A stretch of DNA of 64,000 bases, from the NCBI RefSeq assembly GCF_021233435.1, contig NZ_CP089468.1:2378597-2442596 (forward strand), given 5' to 3'. The stretch's first letter is position 1. The number at the start of each line of letters is the position of its first letter. This document shows positions 9,096 to 17,495 of this stretch, in pieces. The translations under genes and the position numbers were made by a program. The notes beneath the pieces were generated by a model that ran no database searches, was not told the DNA's origin, and was given only the letters and a program-made list of their open reading frames with translations. Source of the DNA: Halobacterium noricense (GTDB taxonomy: Archaea > Halobacteriota > Halobacteria > Halobacteriales > Halobacteriaceae).

Positions 9096-10349
9096 ATGGC
9101 CCAGTACCACATCGAGACGTACGGGTGTACCTCGAACCGCGGCGAGAGCCGCGAAATCGAGCGACGCCTCCGCGACGCCGGCCACCACAAGGTCGAGGGG
9201 GCCGACGAGGCGGACGTCGCCATCCTCAACACCTGTACGGTGGTCGAGAAGACGGAGCGCAACATGCTCCGGCGGGCCGAGGAACTCGAAGACGAGACGG
9301 CCGACCTCATCGTCACGGGCTGCATGGCGCTCGCGCAGGGCGAGGAGTTCGCCGACGCGGAGGTCGACGCTCAGGTCCTACACTGGGACGACGTGCCGGA
9401 GGCCGTGACGAACGGCGAGTGCCCGACGACGACGCCGGACGCCGAACCCATCCTGGACGGCGTCATCGGCATCCTCCCCATCGCCCGCGGCTGCATGAGC
9501 AACTGCTCGTACTGCATCACGAAGCAAGCGACCGGGCGCGTGGACTCCCCGCCGGTCGAGGAGAACGTCGAGAAGGCGCGCGCGCTCGTCCACGCCGGCG
9601 CGAAGGAGATTCGCATCACCGGCCAGGACACGGGCGTCTACGGCTGGGACGAGGGCGAGCGCAAACTCCCCGAACTGCTCGAACGTATCGCCACCGAAAT
9701 CGAGGGCGACTTCCGCGTTCGCGTCGGGATGGCCAACCCCGGCGGCGTCCACGGCATCCGCGAGGAACTCGCCGCGGTGTTCGCCGAGCACGACGAAATC
9801 TACAACTTCCTGCACGCGCCCGTGCAGTCGGGCAGCGACGACGTGCTCGAAGAGATGCGCCGCCAGCACGAGGTCGAACAGTACGTCGACATCGTGGAGA
9901 CGTTCGACGACTACCTCGACGAGTGGACGCTCTCGACGGACTTCATCGTCGGCTTCCCCACGGAGACCGAGCACGACCACGAGCAGTCGATGGCGCTGCT
10001 GCGGGAGACGCGCCCGGAGAAAATCAACGTCACGCGGTTCTCCAAGCGCCCCGGCACGGACGCCGCGGAGATGAAAGGCCTGGGCGGCCAGACGAAGAAG
10101 GACCGCTCGAAGGCGATGACCGACCTCAAGATGGCCGTGGTCGGCGACGCCCACGAGGCGATGGTCGGCACCGAGCGCGAGGTGCTCGTCACCGAGCAGG
10201 GGACCGGCGACTCCGTGAAGTGCTACGACGGCAGCTACCGCCAGATTATCGTGCAGAACGCCTCCGACTACGGCCTCGAACCCGGCGACTTCACGACCGT
10301 CGAGGTTACCGGCCACCAGACTGTCTACGCGTTCGGCGACCCCGTGTAA
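9096..10349 (+). CDS. tRNA threonylcarbamoyladenosine methylthiotransferase (archaeal MtaB/CDKAL1 type)
   Basis: A 417-residue radical-SAM enzyme that adds a methylthio group to t6A at tRNA position 37. The N-terminal UPF0004 domain carries cluster cysteines C11, C47 and C76. The radical SAM motif CMSNCSYC gives C133, C137 and C140. A C-terminal TRAM domain begins near GTEREVLVTEQGTGDS. All cluster ligands are present and the length is normal. The ATG at 9096 fits MAQYHIETYGCTSNRGESRE; the upstream frame is not conserved. The stop is only 4 bp from the terminal hairpin of a TnpB element, so the 3' flank of this gene has been replaced by mobile DNA. Confidence 0.93.
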   Translation: MAQYHIETYGCTSNRGESREIERRLRDAGHHKVEGADEADVAILNTCTVVEKTERNMLRRAEELEDETADLIVTGCMALAQGEEFADAEVDAQVLHWDDVPEAVTNGECPTTTPDAEPILDGVIGILPIARGCMSNCSYCITKQATGRVDSPPVEENVEKARALVHAGAKEIRITGQDTGVYGWDEGERKLPELLERIATEIEGDFRVRVGMANPGGVHGIREELAAVFAEHDEIYNFLHAPVQSGSDDVLEEMRRQHEVEQYVDIVETFDDYLDEWTLSTDFIVGFPTETEHDHEQSMALLRETRPEKINVTRFSKRPGTDAAEMKGLGGQTKKDRSKAMTDLKMAVVGDAHEAMVGTEREVLVTEQGTGDSVKCYDGSYRQIIVQNASDYGLEPGDFTTVEVTGHQTVYAFGDPV

Positions 10350-10425
10350 ACTACCCCACCCTACTTCGCTCACCCACAAGGGATTCGCTCGTTGAGGGTG
10401 GGGCTTTGATGTGGACCCCCGGGAA
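10350..10425 (-). ncRNA. Candidate omega (guide) RNA / right-end hairpin of the TnpB element
   Basis: The sequence after the tnpB stop can fold through the 9-bp stem 10354-10362/10395-10403 around a 32-nt loop. In characterised TnpB elements the omega RNA overlaps the tnpB 3' end and its guide is the host DNA just past the right end. Sense transcripts overlapping tnpB 3' ends have been described in Halobacterium. By that logic the guide here would be read from the 3' end of the methylthiotransferase gene. The position is inference from the family, and the exact ends are unknown. Confidence 0.4.
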
Positions 10426-11682
10426 TCAGCTGTCGGCGGTTGGCCGATAGCCGTCACCGTTCAGTGTCCCACCATTTAGACGCACGTCTACTGGTGCGTC
10501 TGCGCTCCCCGACGTGGGCGAGGAACGCAGGCTGTGCTGTCGCTTCCGCATATATCGGAGCGCGACGTTTTTCGCGCCGTTGTAATCCGCGTTGATTTCG
10601 TACCCACACTTCAGACACTGGAACTGCTCACCGTCCCGGTTATCTTCGTGGGTGAACCCACAATCAGTCCGAGAACACCGTTGGCTCGTGTGGGCAGGCT
10701 CTACCTGTTCAACCGCGACACCTCGTTCTGGAGCTTTGTATTCGACGTACTCGACGAGACGGCGGAACGCCCACACGTGATGCCAGTCAGCGTGAGGGAG
10801 TCGCTCTCGAATATCCGTCAACTCCTCGAACACGATCACGTCGCAGTCGTAGGCAACCGCTTCGGCAACAAGCTCGTTGGCGACCGTGTGGATGTACTGT
10901 TTCCGCCACGCTCGCTCTCGGTTCCCGAGTCGAAGCACGGCGTTGTGAGCGGCTTGTGTGCCACGCTGTTGCATTTCCGCCCGACGGTTCTCGAACTCGT
11001 GGATCCAGTGGTCGTACTCGTCATCACTCCAGAATGTCCCTGTGCTAGCGACGGCGAGACTGTTCACACCGAGGTCGATACCGAGGACTGTCTGGTGCCC
11101 GGTATCGGCCGAACCCTCGATTTCAACAGCCTCTCCATCTCCGTCTACTTTCCGCGTTTTGACGTGGAAATAAAAATCGTCGGTCGCTTGGTCGTACTAG
11201 AGTGTACTCGTCCGAAACTCGTACTCCTCGGACAAGACGTACTCTTCGTATGGTGTGGGACTGTCCGCTGGCAGCTCGAAATCACACTCGATGCGTCCGT
11301 TCACCGTGGAGAGTGAGATTTTGTTTCGGTAGAACGTCGCACTGCGCTTGTCGTACACCATACTCCAGGAGGTGAACTCTGGTTTGTTCGTCCGCTTGCC
11401 GTTTTTCCAGCGGTCAACACCGCTATCGACGGCGTGGACGGCACGCCGGATGGCTTCTTGGACGAGGTTTGCCGTCAGATCAGTCTCCTCACGGAGCCGG
11501 TCGTACAGCGCATCTCTGGCTGTTACGTTCGAGGTAACGCAGTCTTCGTAGCTGGTGTTGTCCCAGCAGTAGTCACTGGCTTCGTTCGTGCAGTAGAGGA
11601 ATTGCTCGGCGGTTTCGTGGAGGTCGTCGCGGTACTCGTCGGGTACGACGAGTTTGACCGGCGCGGTACGTCTGACCTCCAT
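10426..11682 (-). pseudogene. tnpB: tnpB interrupted by one in-frame amber codon
   Basis: Reading from ATG at 11682, the frame is open for 161 codons, meets TAG at 11197-11199 (codon 162), and then stays open in the same frame to the stop at 10426, giving 418 residues if the amber is read through. There is no frameshift. All RuvC catalytic residues lie after the stop: Asp in LGIDLGVN (codon 203), Glu in VIVFEELTD (about 286), Asp in [10 protein letters not shown] (about 366). So does the zinc finger C-x4-C...C-x2-C in CSRTDCGF and CLKCGY. A GTG at 11067 could restart translation but would lose the first catalytic Asp. Either a recent nonsense mutation or a base error. Confidence 0.85.
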
Positions 11683-11787
11683 ACTTCAGATGTTATCCTA
11701 TCGGTACTTAATGATTCAGGAGTCGGGACGCTATTGGCTCGTGGGTTGTCGTGAGTGTCGGCTTCCTCCCCGGCCTACTCGCTTCGC

Positions 11788-11807
11788 GCTTCCGACCAGT
11801 CGGAAGC
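11788..11807. repeat. 9-bp palindrome near the TnpB element left flank
   Basis: GCTTCCGAC and GTCGGAAGC form a perfect inverted repeat around a CA centre. It lies in a 164-bp gene-free stretch (11683-11846) rich in CTTCCTCCCCGG-like sequence that resembles flanks of haloarchaeal TnpB elements. It could be the element end or the terminator region of the membrane gene ending at 11847. Confidence 0.5.
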
Positions 11808-11846
11808 CCTCGCTCCTTGAGGCCGCGGGCTCCGCCTCGACACTGC

Positions 11847-12347
11847 TCACGCGCCCAACTCACCCGCGGACCGCCGTGCGGCGTACTCGATGCCGACCGT
11901 GAGTGCGGTCGCGGCCGACAGTATCGGCCCGAAGAAGAGCGCCCACACCCACAGGATGTCGGTCTCACCGCCGATGCGGAGGAACAGGTACCACGTCGCG
12001 GCGACGGTGGCGAACACCGCGACCGGGCCGGCGACGAGCCGCCAGCGGGCGAACGCGTACGCGGCGAATCCGGCCTGCGCGACGGCGACGACGAACGCGA
12101 GGGCGAGCCAGGCCGCAAGCAGGTGTAGGCCGCCGTAGTCGGGGAACGGGTACGCGGCCCAGTACCGGACGGCCCACCAGAGCACCAGCGACGCGACAGT
12201 CACGGGGACGCCGACCAGCGCGGCAGCGCGTCGGGGCGACCGGTCGGCCACGCGGACGGTCGCGAGCGCGGCAACGAGCGCTGCGCTGCCCGCGACGACG
12301 ACCGTCACGGCGGTACTGCCGAGGACTGGCCAGGGCTGCCCGGGCAT
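11847..12347 (-). CDS. Conserved haloarchaeal membrane protein, unknown function
   Basis: A 166-residue protein with about five hydrophobic helices (for example VAGSAALVAALATV, ALVGVPVTVASLVLWWAV, LLAAWLALAFVVAVAQAGF, VFATVAATWYLFLRI) and no soluble domain. MPGQPWPVLGSTAVT at 12347 is the only good ATG. The long frame upstream of it is shadow sequence. No family recognised. Its 3' end faces the left flank of the TnpB element. Confidence 0.7.
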   Translation of the reverse strand: MPGQPWPVLGSTAVTVVVAGSAALVAALATVRVADRSPRRAAALVGVPVTVASLVLWWAVRYWAAYPFPDYGGLHLLAAWLALAFVVAVAQAGFAAYAFARWRLVAGPVAVFATVAATWYLFLRIGGETDILWVWALFFGPILSAATALTVGIEYAARRSAGELGA

Positions 12348-12418
12348 ACACGTCGACTCGCAGCGACGCCACTTGACGGTGCGGGCACTCTCGAACGTGC
12401 TGCGAGCGCCCGCCGCTG

Positions 12419-12565
12419 CTACCGCTTCGTCTGGACGTTCGTGCTCCCGCACTCGGGGCACTTCGTCATCGACCCGAGCGTGGGATGGGTCCCGGACGCC
12501 CAGTTGCCGTTCGGGGGTGCAGTTCGGCCGCATTCGAGACACTGGAGCTGTCGGGCCTCGCTCAT
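12419..12565 (-). CDS. Small zinc-finger protein, 48 residues
   Basis: MSEARQLQCLECGRTAPPNG starts at ATG 12565 and the protein ends with TKCPECGSTNVQTKR. CLEC and CPEC form a two-knuckle zinc ribbon about 25 residues apart. Such micro zinc fingers are common and conserved in haloarchaea, and several have been linked to stress or biofilm phenotypes. No partner is evident. The gene is divergent from the 90-residue ORF at 12664. Confidence 0.75.
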   Translation of the reverse strand: MSEARQLQCLECGRTAPPNGNWASGTHPTLGSMTKCPECGSTNVQTKR

Positions 12566-12663
12566 GGGAGAGCGTTCGGCGGACCCCCTCATAGAAGTTC
12601 CCGCCGATGCGGTCCTGACTGCCACAGTACCTTTGTGGTTGTGAACGTGTGTCATTACTAGCG

Positions 12664-12936
12664 ATGGCGGCACTCGTCGAACAGCTCTACGACGTGCGAC
12701 CCGGCGACGACGTCGTCGTCGAGACTGACGACGGCACGCGCGTCGCGGGGCGGCCGTCGCGCATCGAGCGCGACGAAGCCGGCGTCCGCATCGAACTCTG
12801 TCCCGGCCCGCGGAACGCGCCACAGTACCGGGTGCGCGCCGTCAGAACAGCGGACGGCTGGGAGCCGCCGCGCGTCGAACGCCGACCGATGGGTGGCGAG
12901 TGGACGGACTGCGGCGAACTCGCGGCACTCGCGTAG
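12664..12936 (+). CDS. Small conserved haloarchaeal protein, unknown function
   Basis: A 90-residue acidic protein with a beta-rich pattern (YDVRPGDDVVVETDDGTRVA, then VRIELCPGPRNAPQYRVRAV) like a small SH3-type or KOW-like barrel. ATG 12664 is preferred; a GTG five codons upstream is possible. The stop TAG at 12934-12936 directly abuts the CDF gene stop on the other strand, with no gap. No function can be assigned. Confidence 0.7.
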   Translation: MAALVEQLYDVRPGDDVVVETDDGTRVAGRPSRIERDEAGVRIELCPGPRNAPQYRVRAVRTADGWEPPRVERRPMGGEWTDCGELAALA

Positions 12937-13830
12937 CTACTCGGGGTCGTCGCCCTTCCACTCGCCGAGCTCCTTCGGGTCGACGTGGACGAACACGTCG
13001 TCGACCTCCGGAATCTCGCGCACCGACTCGATGATTGCCGTCTCGATGTCGTGGGCCTCGTAGAGGCTCATCTCGCCCTCGACCTCGACGTGGAGGCTGA
13101 CGTCGACCTCCGGGCCGACGTAGTGGGCGACGACGTCGTGTGCGCCCTCCACTTTGGGGTGGGCGAGCGCGCGGTCGAGAATCTCCTCGCGGAGGTCCTC
13201 CGGGGGTGCAGCGCCGACGAGGTAGTTGACGTTGTCGCGGACGATTTCGTAGCCCGTGTAGAGGATGCCGAGCGCGACCACCAGCGCCGCCACGGGGTCC
13301 AGAATCGGGTAGCCGACGGCGGAGCCGACGACGCCCGCCAGCGCCGCGCCCGCGGTGAGGATGTCGTTGCGGTTGTCGAGGGCAGTCGCGCGAATCGCCG
13401 GCGAGTGGTAGCGTTCGGCGACGTCCAGGCAGTAGTGGTAGAGCACGTACTTCCCGACCGCGGTGCCCGAGAGCACGACGACGCCGGCGAGCCCAGCGCT
13501 GCGGCCGTACGTCCCCGCAAGCAGGGAGGTAGACGCCGACCAGATGACGGCGACGCCAGCTCCGAGCACGCCAACGGCAACGAACAGCGAGACGAACGGC
13601 TCGATGCGCTCGTGGCCGTGTGGGTGCTCGAAGTCCGGCGGCTGCGTCGTGAGGTAGAGGCCGCCGAGCACGACCAGCGAGTACGCGACGTCCGCGAGGC
13701 TGTTGACCGCCTCGGAGCCGACCGCGATGCTGCCAGTCGTCCACCAGACGGTCGCTTTCGCGGCGACGAGGGCGAGGTTCGCGGCGAAGACGACGCCGCC
13801 GACCCGCCGGACCGCCGATCTCCGGTCCAT
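12937..13830 (-). CDS. Cation diffusion facilitator (CDF) family transporter
   Basis: A 297-residue protein with six predicted helices in the first ~200 residues and a C-terminal ferredoxin-like cytoplasmic domain (AHDVVAHYVGPEVDVSLHVE...IPEVDDVFVHVDP). It exports divalent metal against protons. The metal site is an altered version of the classical one: helix 2 has SEAVNSLADV (Asn instead of the first Asp) and helix 5 has ALDNRNDILT (Asp instead of His). That pattern suggests Mn or Fe rather than Zn, but this is inference. ATG 13830 is used; GTG 13836 is the alternative. Confidence 0.9.
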   Translation of the reverse strand: MDRRSAVRRVGGVVFAANLALVAAKATVWWTTGSIAVGSEAVNSLADVAYSLVVLGGLYLTTQPPDFEHPHGHERIEPFVSLFVAVGVLGAGVAVIWSASTSLLAGTYGRSAGLAGVVVLSGTAVGKYVLYHYCLDVAERYHSPAIRATALDNRNDILTAGAALAGVVGSAVGYPILDPVAALVVALGILYTGYEIVRDNVNYLVGAAPPEDLREEILDRALAHPKVEGAHDVVAHYVGPEVDVSLHVEVEGEMSLYEAHDIETAIIESVREIPEVDDVFVHVDPKELGEWKGDDPE

Positions 13831-13870
13831 CGACACGACCTACCCCGCCCGGGGGGTTCGGTGTTTCGAT

Positions 13871-14413
13871 TCAGTCGAAATCGAGGCGCGGCGCGCCCGC
13901 GTCCGTCTCGACGGCGGCGGGGTGGGCGGCGAACGCCTCGTGGAGGCGGTCGTAGGACTCGTCGAGGGCTTCGACGACGACCTTCGTGTCGCTGACGACG
14001 GGCATGAAGTTGGTGTCGCCGCTCCAGCGCGGCACGACGTGCGTGTGGAGGTGGTCGTCGATGCTCCCACCCGCCGCGCCGCCGCCGAGGTTGAGGCCGG
14101 CGTTGAAACCGTCCGGCCCGAACGCGTCGTCGAGGGCGTCGAAAGTCGCCTGCTTGAGACGCGCGTGGCTCAGCAGCGTCTCGTCGTCGAGGTCGGTGTA
14201 GTCGCCGGTGTGCGCGTGCGGGACGACCATGCAGTGCCCGGGGCTGTACGGGTAGTTGTTCAACATCACGAACGCGTGCTCGGCGCGCGCGACGACGAGG
14301 TGCTCGCGGTCGTCGCCGCGCTCGGGGTACTCGCAGAACACGCAGTCGACGTCCTCGTTCTTCTCCTCGCGTTCCACCCACTCGATGCGCCACGGCGCGA
14401 ACACCTGGTCCAT
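13871..14413 (-). CDS. HIT-family nucleotide hydrolase
   Basis: A 180-residue protein with the histidine-triad motif HLHTHVVPRW at about residue 143 preceded by the nucleotide-binding Asn in FNAGLNLGGGAAGGS. The N terminus DCVFCEYPERGDD holds the CxxC zinc pair seen in many archaeal HIT proteins. The FMPVVSDTKVV tail resembles the Ap4A phosphorylase/hydrolase branch. It likely cleaves AMP-X or dinucleoside polyphosphates. It lies 40 bp downstream of the CDF gene start on the same strand. Confidence 0.9.
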   Translation of the reverse strand: MDQVFAPWRIEWVEREEKNEDVDCVFCEYPERGDDREHLVVARAEHAFVMLNNYPYSPGHCMVVPHAHTGDYTDLDDETLLSHARLKQATFDALDDAFGPDGFNAGLNLGGGAAGGSIDDHLHTHVVPRWSGDTNFMPVVSDTKVVVEALDESYDRLHEAFAAHPAAVETDAGAPRLDFD

Positions 14414-14535
14414 AGACGGGAGTTGTCGGCCCGCGTCAGGTGCTTTTCGGTGGCATTCATGTCAGCCGTTCACATTCACCAGTTTGGCCGATTATTTACC
14501 GCCGGCAACTAGAATATACGATCGAAGTGGTACTG

Positions 14536-14736
14536 ATGGCCAGCAAGACCCCTCAGGCCGACGCGATGACGGAGCCGTGTCAGAACTGCGGGTACGAGAC
14601 CCCGCACACGGTCACCGTCGAACTCCGGACGGAGAGTGCCGACGACCAGAACGCGGCGTTCTCCCGGGAGCCCTATCGGGTAGCGACCTGCCGCGAGTGC
14701 GGCGACGTGCGGGCCACGCGGATGAACGACGCCTAG
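14536..14736 (+). CDS. Small zinc-binding protein, 66 residues
   Basis: ATG 14536 opens MASKTPQADAMTEPCQNCGY and the protein ends CRECGDVRATRMNDA. CQNC and CREC form a zinc ribbon around a beta-hairpin (HTVTVELRTES). It matches the general look of haloarchaeal DUF7835-like zinc proteins. An AT-rich box, ATTATTTACC, about 45 bp upstream could be its promoter. Its stop shares CTAG at 14733-14736 with the methionine aminopeptidase stop on the other strand. Confidence 0.75.
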   Translation: MASKTPQADAMTEPCQNCGYETPHTVTVELRTESADDQNAAFSREPYRVATCRECGDVRATRMNDA

Positions 14737-15623
14737 TTCGTCGTGACTTCGCAGCCGTCCTCGGTGACGATGAGCGTGTGTTCGTCCTGACTGACGAGCG
14801 CGCCCTCGCTCTCCTTCAGCACCGGGTACGACCGAACGATGTCTGCCATTTCGAGCCGCCGGAGACTCATCTCCGCGCGAGGCGCGTCCAGCCACCGCGC
14901 CGCGAACGGCAGCCCGTCGAACCGTTCGAGGTCGTCCAGGAGTTGGCGCGCGCGGCGGTCCCGGACGCTGCCCTCGCCGACGACTTCGTAGATTTCGGTG
15001 GCCGACCCCTCCGAGACCTTCCCCGTCCCGTCGGTGGCGAACGGCTCGATGGCGAGCACGTCCCCGACCTGTAGCTCCGTGCCGGACTCGACCGAGCGGT
15101 TCGGCACGTTCGGCCCCGTGTGCGCGTCGTAGACGTCGACGCCGTGGCCCGTCAGATTGACCACGGGGTTGTAGCCGTACGCCTCGATGACGTCCTGAAT
15201 CTCCGCGCCGATTTCGCCCGTGTGGACGCCCGGCTCCACCGCGTCGACGGCGGCGGCGAGGGCTTCCTCGGCGGCTTCCACGAGTTCGGGGTTCCCGGAG
15301 AGGTCGACGGTCGTCGCGGCGTCCGCGATGTGGCCGTCCACGTGCACGCCGACGTCCAGACACACCATCTCTTCGCCGAACTCCGTGTCGTCGTCCGCGC
15401 CCGGCGCGGCGTGGCTGGCTTCCTCGTCGACGCTGATGTTGACGGGGAACGCCGGCTCGCCGCCGAGTTCACGGATGCGCTCCTCGGCGAACTCCGCGAC
15501 CGCCAGTTGCGTGACGCCGACCTCGACGCGGTCGGCGGCCTCCTCCATCACGTCCGTCAGAATGTCGCCGGCTTCCACGTACTTCTCGTACGCCTCGGAG
15601 CCGACTTCGACGCTGTCTGCCAT
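14733..15623 (-). CDS. map: Methionine aminopeptidase, type II
   Basis: A 296-residue metallopeptidase that removes initiator Met. The dinuclear metal ligands are visible: Asp in CLDVGVHVDGHIADAATTVD (two), His in LTGHGVDVYDAH, Glu in VLAIEPFATDG and Glu in LVSQDEHTLIVTEDG. The ~60-residue insertion between the His and the second Glu marks type II. MADSVEVGSEAYEKYVEAGD at 15623 is the standard start. The last four bases of the gene overlap the stop of the small zinc protein (CTAG). Confidence 0.95.
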   Translation of the reverse strand: MADSVEVGSEAYEKYVEAGDILTDVMEEAADRVEVGVTQLAVAEFAEERIRELGGEPAFPVNISVDEEASHAAPGADDDTEFGEEMVCLDVGVHVDGHIADAATTVDLSGNPELVEAAEEALAAAVDAVEPGVHTGEIGAEIQDVIEAYGYNPVVNLTGHGVDVYDAHTGPNVPNRSVESGTELQVGDVLAIEPFATDGTGKVSEGSATEIYEVVGEGSVRDRRARQLLDDLERFDGLPFAARWLDAPRAEMSLRRLEMADIVRSYPVLKESEGALVSQDEHTLIVTEDGCEVTTN

Positions 15624-15749
15624 GCGTGCGTGTTCGCCCGAACGCCGGAAAGAGGTTGCGGGATTGCGCGGTCCACGTTCAATTACTCCTCGGGGAACCA
15701 CTCGACGTCGCCGCGGAACGCGTCCGAGGAGGCGCTCTCGGGGAAGCTC

Positions 15750-16562
15750 CTACTCGCCGGCTGTGACGGCGCCGACGACGTTGCCGACGTTCATCGCGAC
15801 GGCGAGCACCACCGCGAGCACGAGGAGGACGAGTGTCGCGATGACGTTGAGCCGCGGCGCCGTGCCGTACGCGAGCATCGCGTACATCGTCGTGGTGAGG
15901 ACGTCCGTCGTCCCGGAGACGAAGTACGCGCGCACGAACTCCTCGAAGGAGCGAATCCACGCGAACAGGAACCCGGCGGCGATGGCGGGTGCGACCGCGG
16001 GCAGCGTCACGTCGCGGAACGCCTCGATGGGGGATGCGCCGAGGTCACGGGCGGCTTCTTCGAGGCTCTCGTCGAAGGCGGTGAGCCGCGCGGAGACGAG
16101 TAGCACGACGAACGGCAGCCCGTAGACGGCGTGCGTGAGTACGGTCGGAACGAACCCGGGAGTCAGGTCCAGGATGGTCCGGAGGTAGATGAGCAGGCCG
16201 ATGCCGAGCACGACGCCCGGCACCACCATCGGCAGGATGACGGCGACCCGGAACGCGCCCGACAGCGGGAAGTCGTAGCGCACGAGCGCGACGCTCCCGG
16301 GGACGCCAACCGCGGTCGCGGCGGCGGCCGCCAGCGTCGCGATGCTGAAGCTGTTGGCGACGCTGCGGAGCAGGTCCTCGTCGGCGAGCGTCGCCCGGTA
16401 GTGCGCGAGCGTGAGCCCCTCGAAGGGGAACAGCGTCGACGCGTTCTCGGCGACCGAGAGCGCGACGATGAACACCAGCGGCACCCAGAGGAATGCGAGC
16501 ACGACCGCGGTCCACCCGGTGAGCGCCTGGGAGAGCAGGCGGCCGCGAGTAGTCGCCGCCAT
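15750..16562 (-). CDS. ABC transporter permease, polyamine-type (PotC-like)
   Basis: A 270-residue permease with six helices and the cytoplasmic EAA loop (LEEAARDLGASPIEAFRDVT) that docks to the ATPase. Order and sequence fit the inner-membrane PotC subunit of spermidine/putrescine-type importers. ATG 16562 overlaps the upstream permease stop by one base (TGATG), so the two are translationally coupled. About 60 bp beyond its stop there is a small in-frame remnant (ending FRGDVEWFPEE) without a start codon. Confidence 0.88.
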   Translation of the reverse strand: MAATTRGRLLSQALTGWTAVVLAFLWVPLVFIVALSVAENASTLFPFEGLTLAHYRATLADEDLLRSVANSFSIATLAAAAATAVGVPGSVALVRYDFPLSGAFRVAVILPMVVPGVVLGIGLLIYLRTILDLTPGFVPTVLTHAVYGLPFVVLLVSARLTAFDESLEEAARDLGASPIEAFRDVTLPAVAPAIAAGFLFAWIRSFEEFVRAYFVSGTTDVLTTTMYAMLAYGTAPRLNVIATLVLLVLAVVLAVAMNVGNVVGAVTAGE

Positions 16563-17494
16563 CACTGCGCACCGCCGGCAGAGGCGCCGAGCCGCGCGTA
16601 CCGCACGGCGACGGCGAAGGCGATGGCGACGAGCACGACCACGAACGTCGCGGCCGCGCTCGCGCTGGCGATGTTGTACGACTCCACTCGTCCGGCGATG
16701 AGCTGCCCGACCATTAGCACGGTCGACCCGCTGAGGAACTGCGGCGCGACGAACGCGCCGAACGACGGCACGAACACGAACAGCGACCCGGCGACGACGT
16801 TCGGCAGCGTGAGCGGCCAGATTACGTCACGGAACACCGCGACGCGCGAGGCGCCGAGGTCGCGAGCGGCCTCCACGAGGTCGAAGTCCACGGCGTCGAT
16901 GCCGGCGTACAGCGTCAGCAGCATGTACGGGAACTGGGCGTGTGCGAGCCCGACGACGATGGCGGGGACGCCGAAGTCGAACGCGCCGACCGGGCCGAGG
17001 CCGAGCAGCGCCGCGAGGTCGTTGAGCACCCCGCCCTCCCCGAACAGCAGGTACCACGAGTAGAGGCGCACGAGGTACATCGTGAAGAACGGCAGCAGTA
17101 CGAGGAACACGACGATTCGGCGGCCGCGCTCGCGGCGGGCGAGCGCGTACGCGACCGGGAACGCCGCTACCAGACAGACCAGCGTCGTCGCGGCCGCGAC
17201 GCCGATAGAGAGCGTCAGCGACTGGAAGAACGGCGTCGTCCAGAACGGCGTGCCGTCGAACAGCGCGGCGTAGTTCGCCGCCGACGGCTCCCAGATTATC
17301 TCGTAGGCGTCGCCGACGCGGGCGAACGACAGCGCGACCATGAACGACAGCGGCGCGAGCAACAGCGCCGCAAGCAGGCCGCCGCTGGGTGCCAACAGCG
17401 CCGCGAGCCGCGCCCGCCGCGACCCGAACGCGCGCCGGAGTGCGCCGCTCTCCGCGGCTCCCGCTCCGTTCGCGTCGGCGTCGGCGCCCGCCAT
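16562..17494 (-). CDS. ABC transporter permease, polyamine-type (PotB-like)
   Basis: A 310-residue permease with six helices and the EAA loop LVEAARDLGASRVAVFRDVI. The N terminus has an extra ~30 residues rich in Ala and Gly before the first helix. It is the second gene of an SBP-permease-permease run with gaps of 1 bp to the binding protein and a 1-base overlap with the next permease, so all three are surely one operon. The ATPase is encoded divergently at 18865. Confidence 0.88.
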   Translation of the reverse strand: MAGADADANGAGAAESGALRRAFGSRRARLAALLAPSGGLLAALLLAPLSFMVALSFARVGDAYEIIWEPSAANYAALFDGTPFWTTPFFQSLTLSIGVAAATTLVCLVAAFPVAYALARRERGRRIVVFLVLLPFFTMYLVRLYSWYLLFGEGGVLNDLAALLGLGPVGAFDFGVPAIVVGLAHAQFPYMLLTLYAGIDAVDFDLVEAARDLGASRVAVFRDVIWPLTLPNVVAGSLFVFVPSFGAFVAPQFLSGSTVLMVGQLIAGRVESYNIASASAAATFVVVLVAIAFAVAVRYARLGASAGGAQ

Positions 17495-17495
17495 C

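Larger units (their letters stand above)
10350..11760 (-). mobile_element. TnpB-only insertion element (IS200/IS605 superfamily, IS1341-like)
   Basis: A single tnpB frame on the minus strand is flanked by structured DNA and lacks a tnpA. The downstream (right) end has a perfect 9-bp inverted repeat, CCCCACCCT at 10354-10362 with AGGGTGGGG at 10395-10403, of the sort that closes haloarchaeal TnpB elements. The left end is less certain: a TTAAGTA promoter-like box lies about 25 bp upstream of tnpB, and a palindrome at 11788-11807 may be inside or just outside the element. Both limits given here are approximate. G+C is below that of the flanks. Confidence 0.7.

Noticed and set aside
11197..11199. 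Pyrrolysine insertion at the tnpB amber codon
   Set aside because: Nothing in the window suggests Pyl machinery and haloarchaea are not known to have it; a nonsense mutation is simpler.
15690..15749. Short coding remnant (ending FRGDVEWFPEE) after the PotC-like gene
   Set aside because: It has no start codon and directly follows the permease stop; too short to call a gene.
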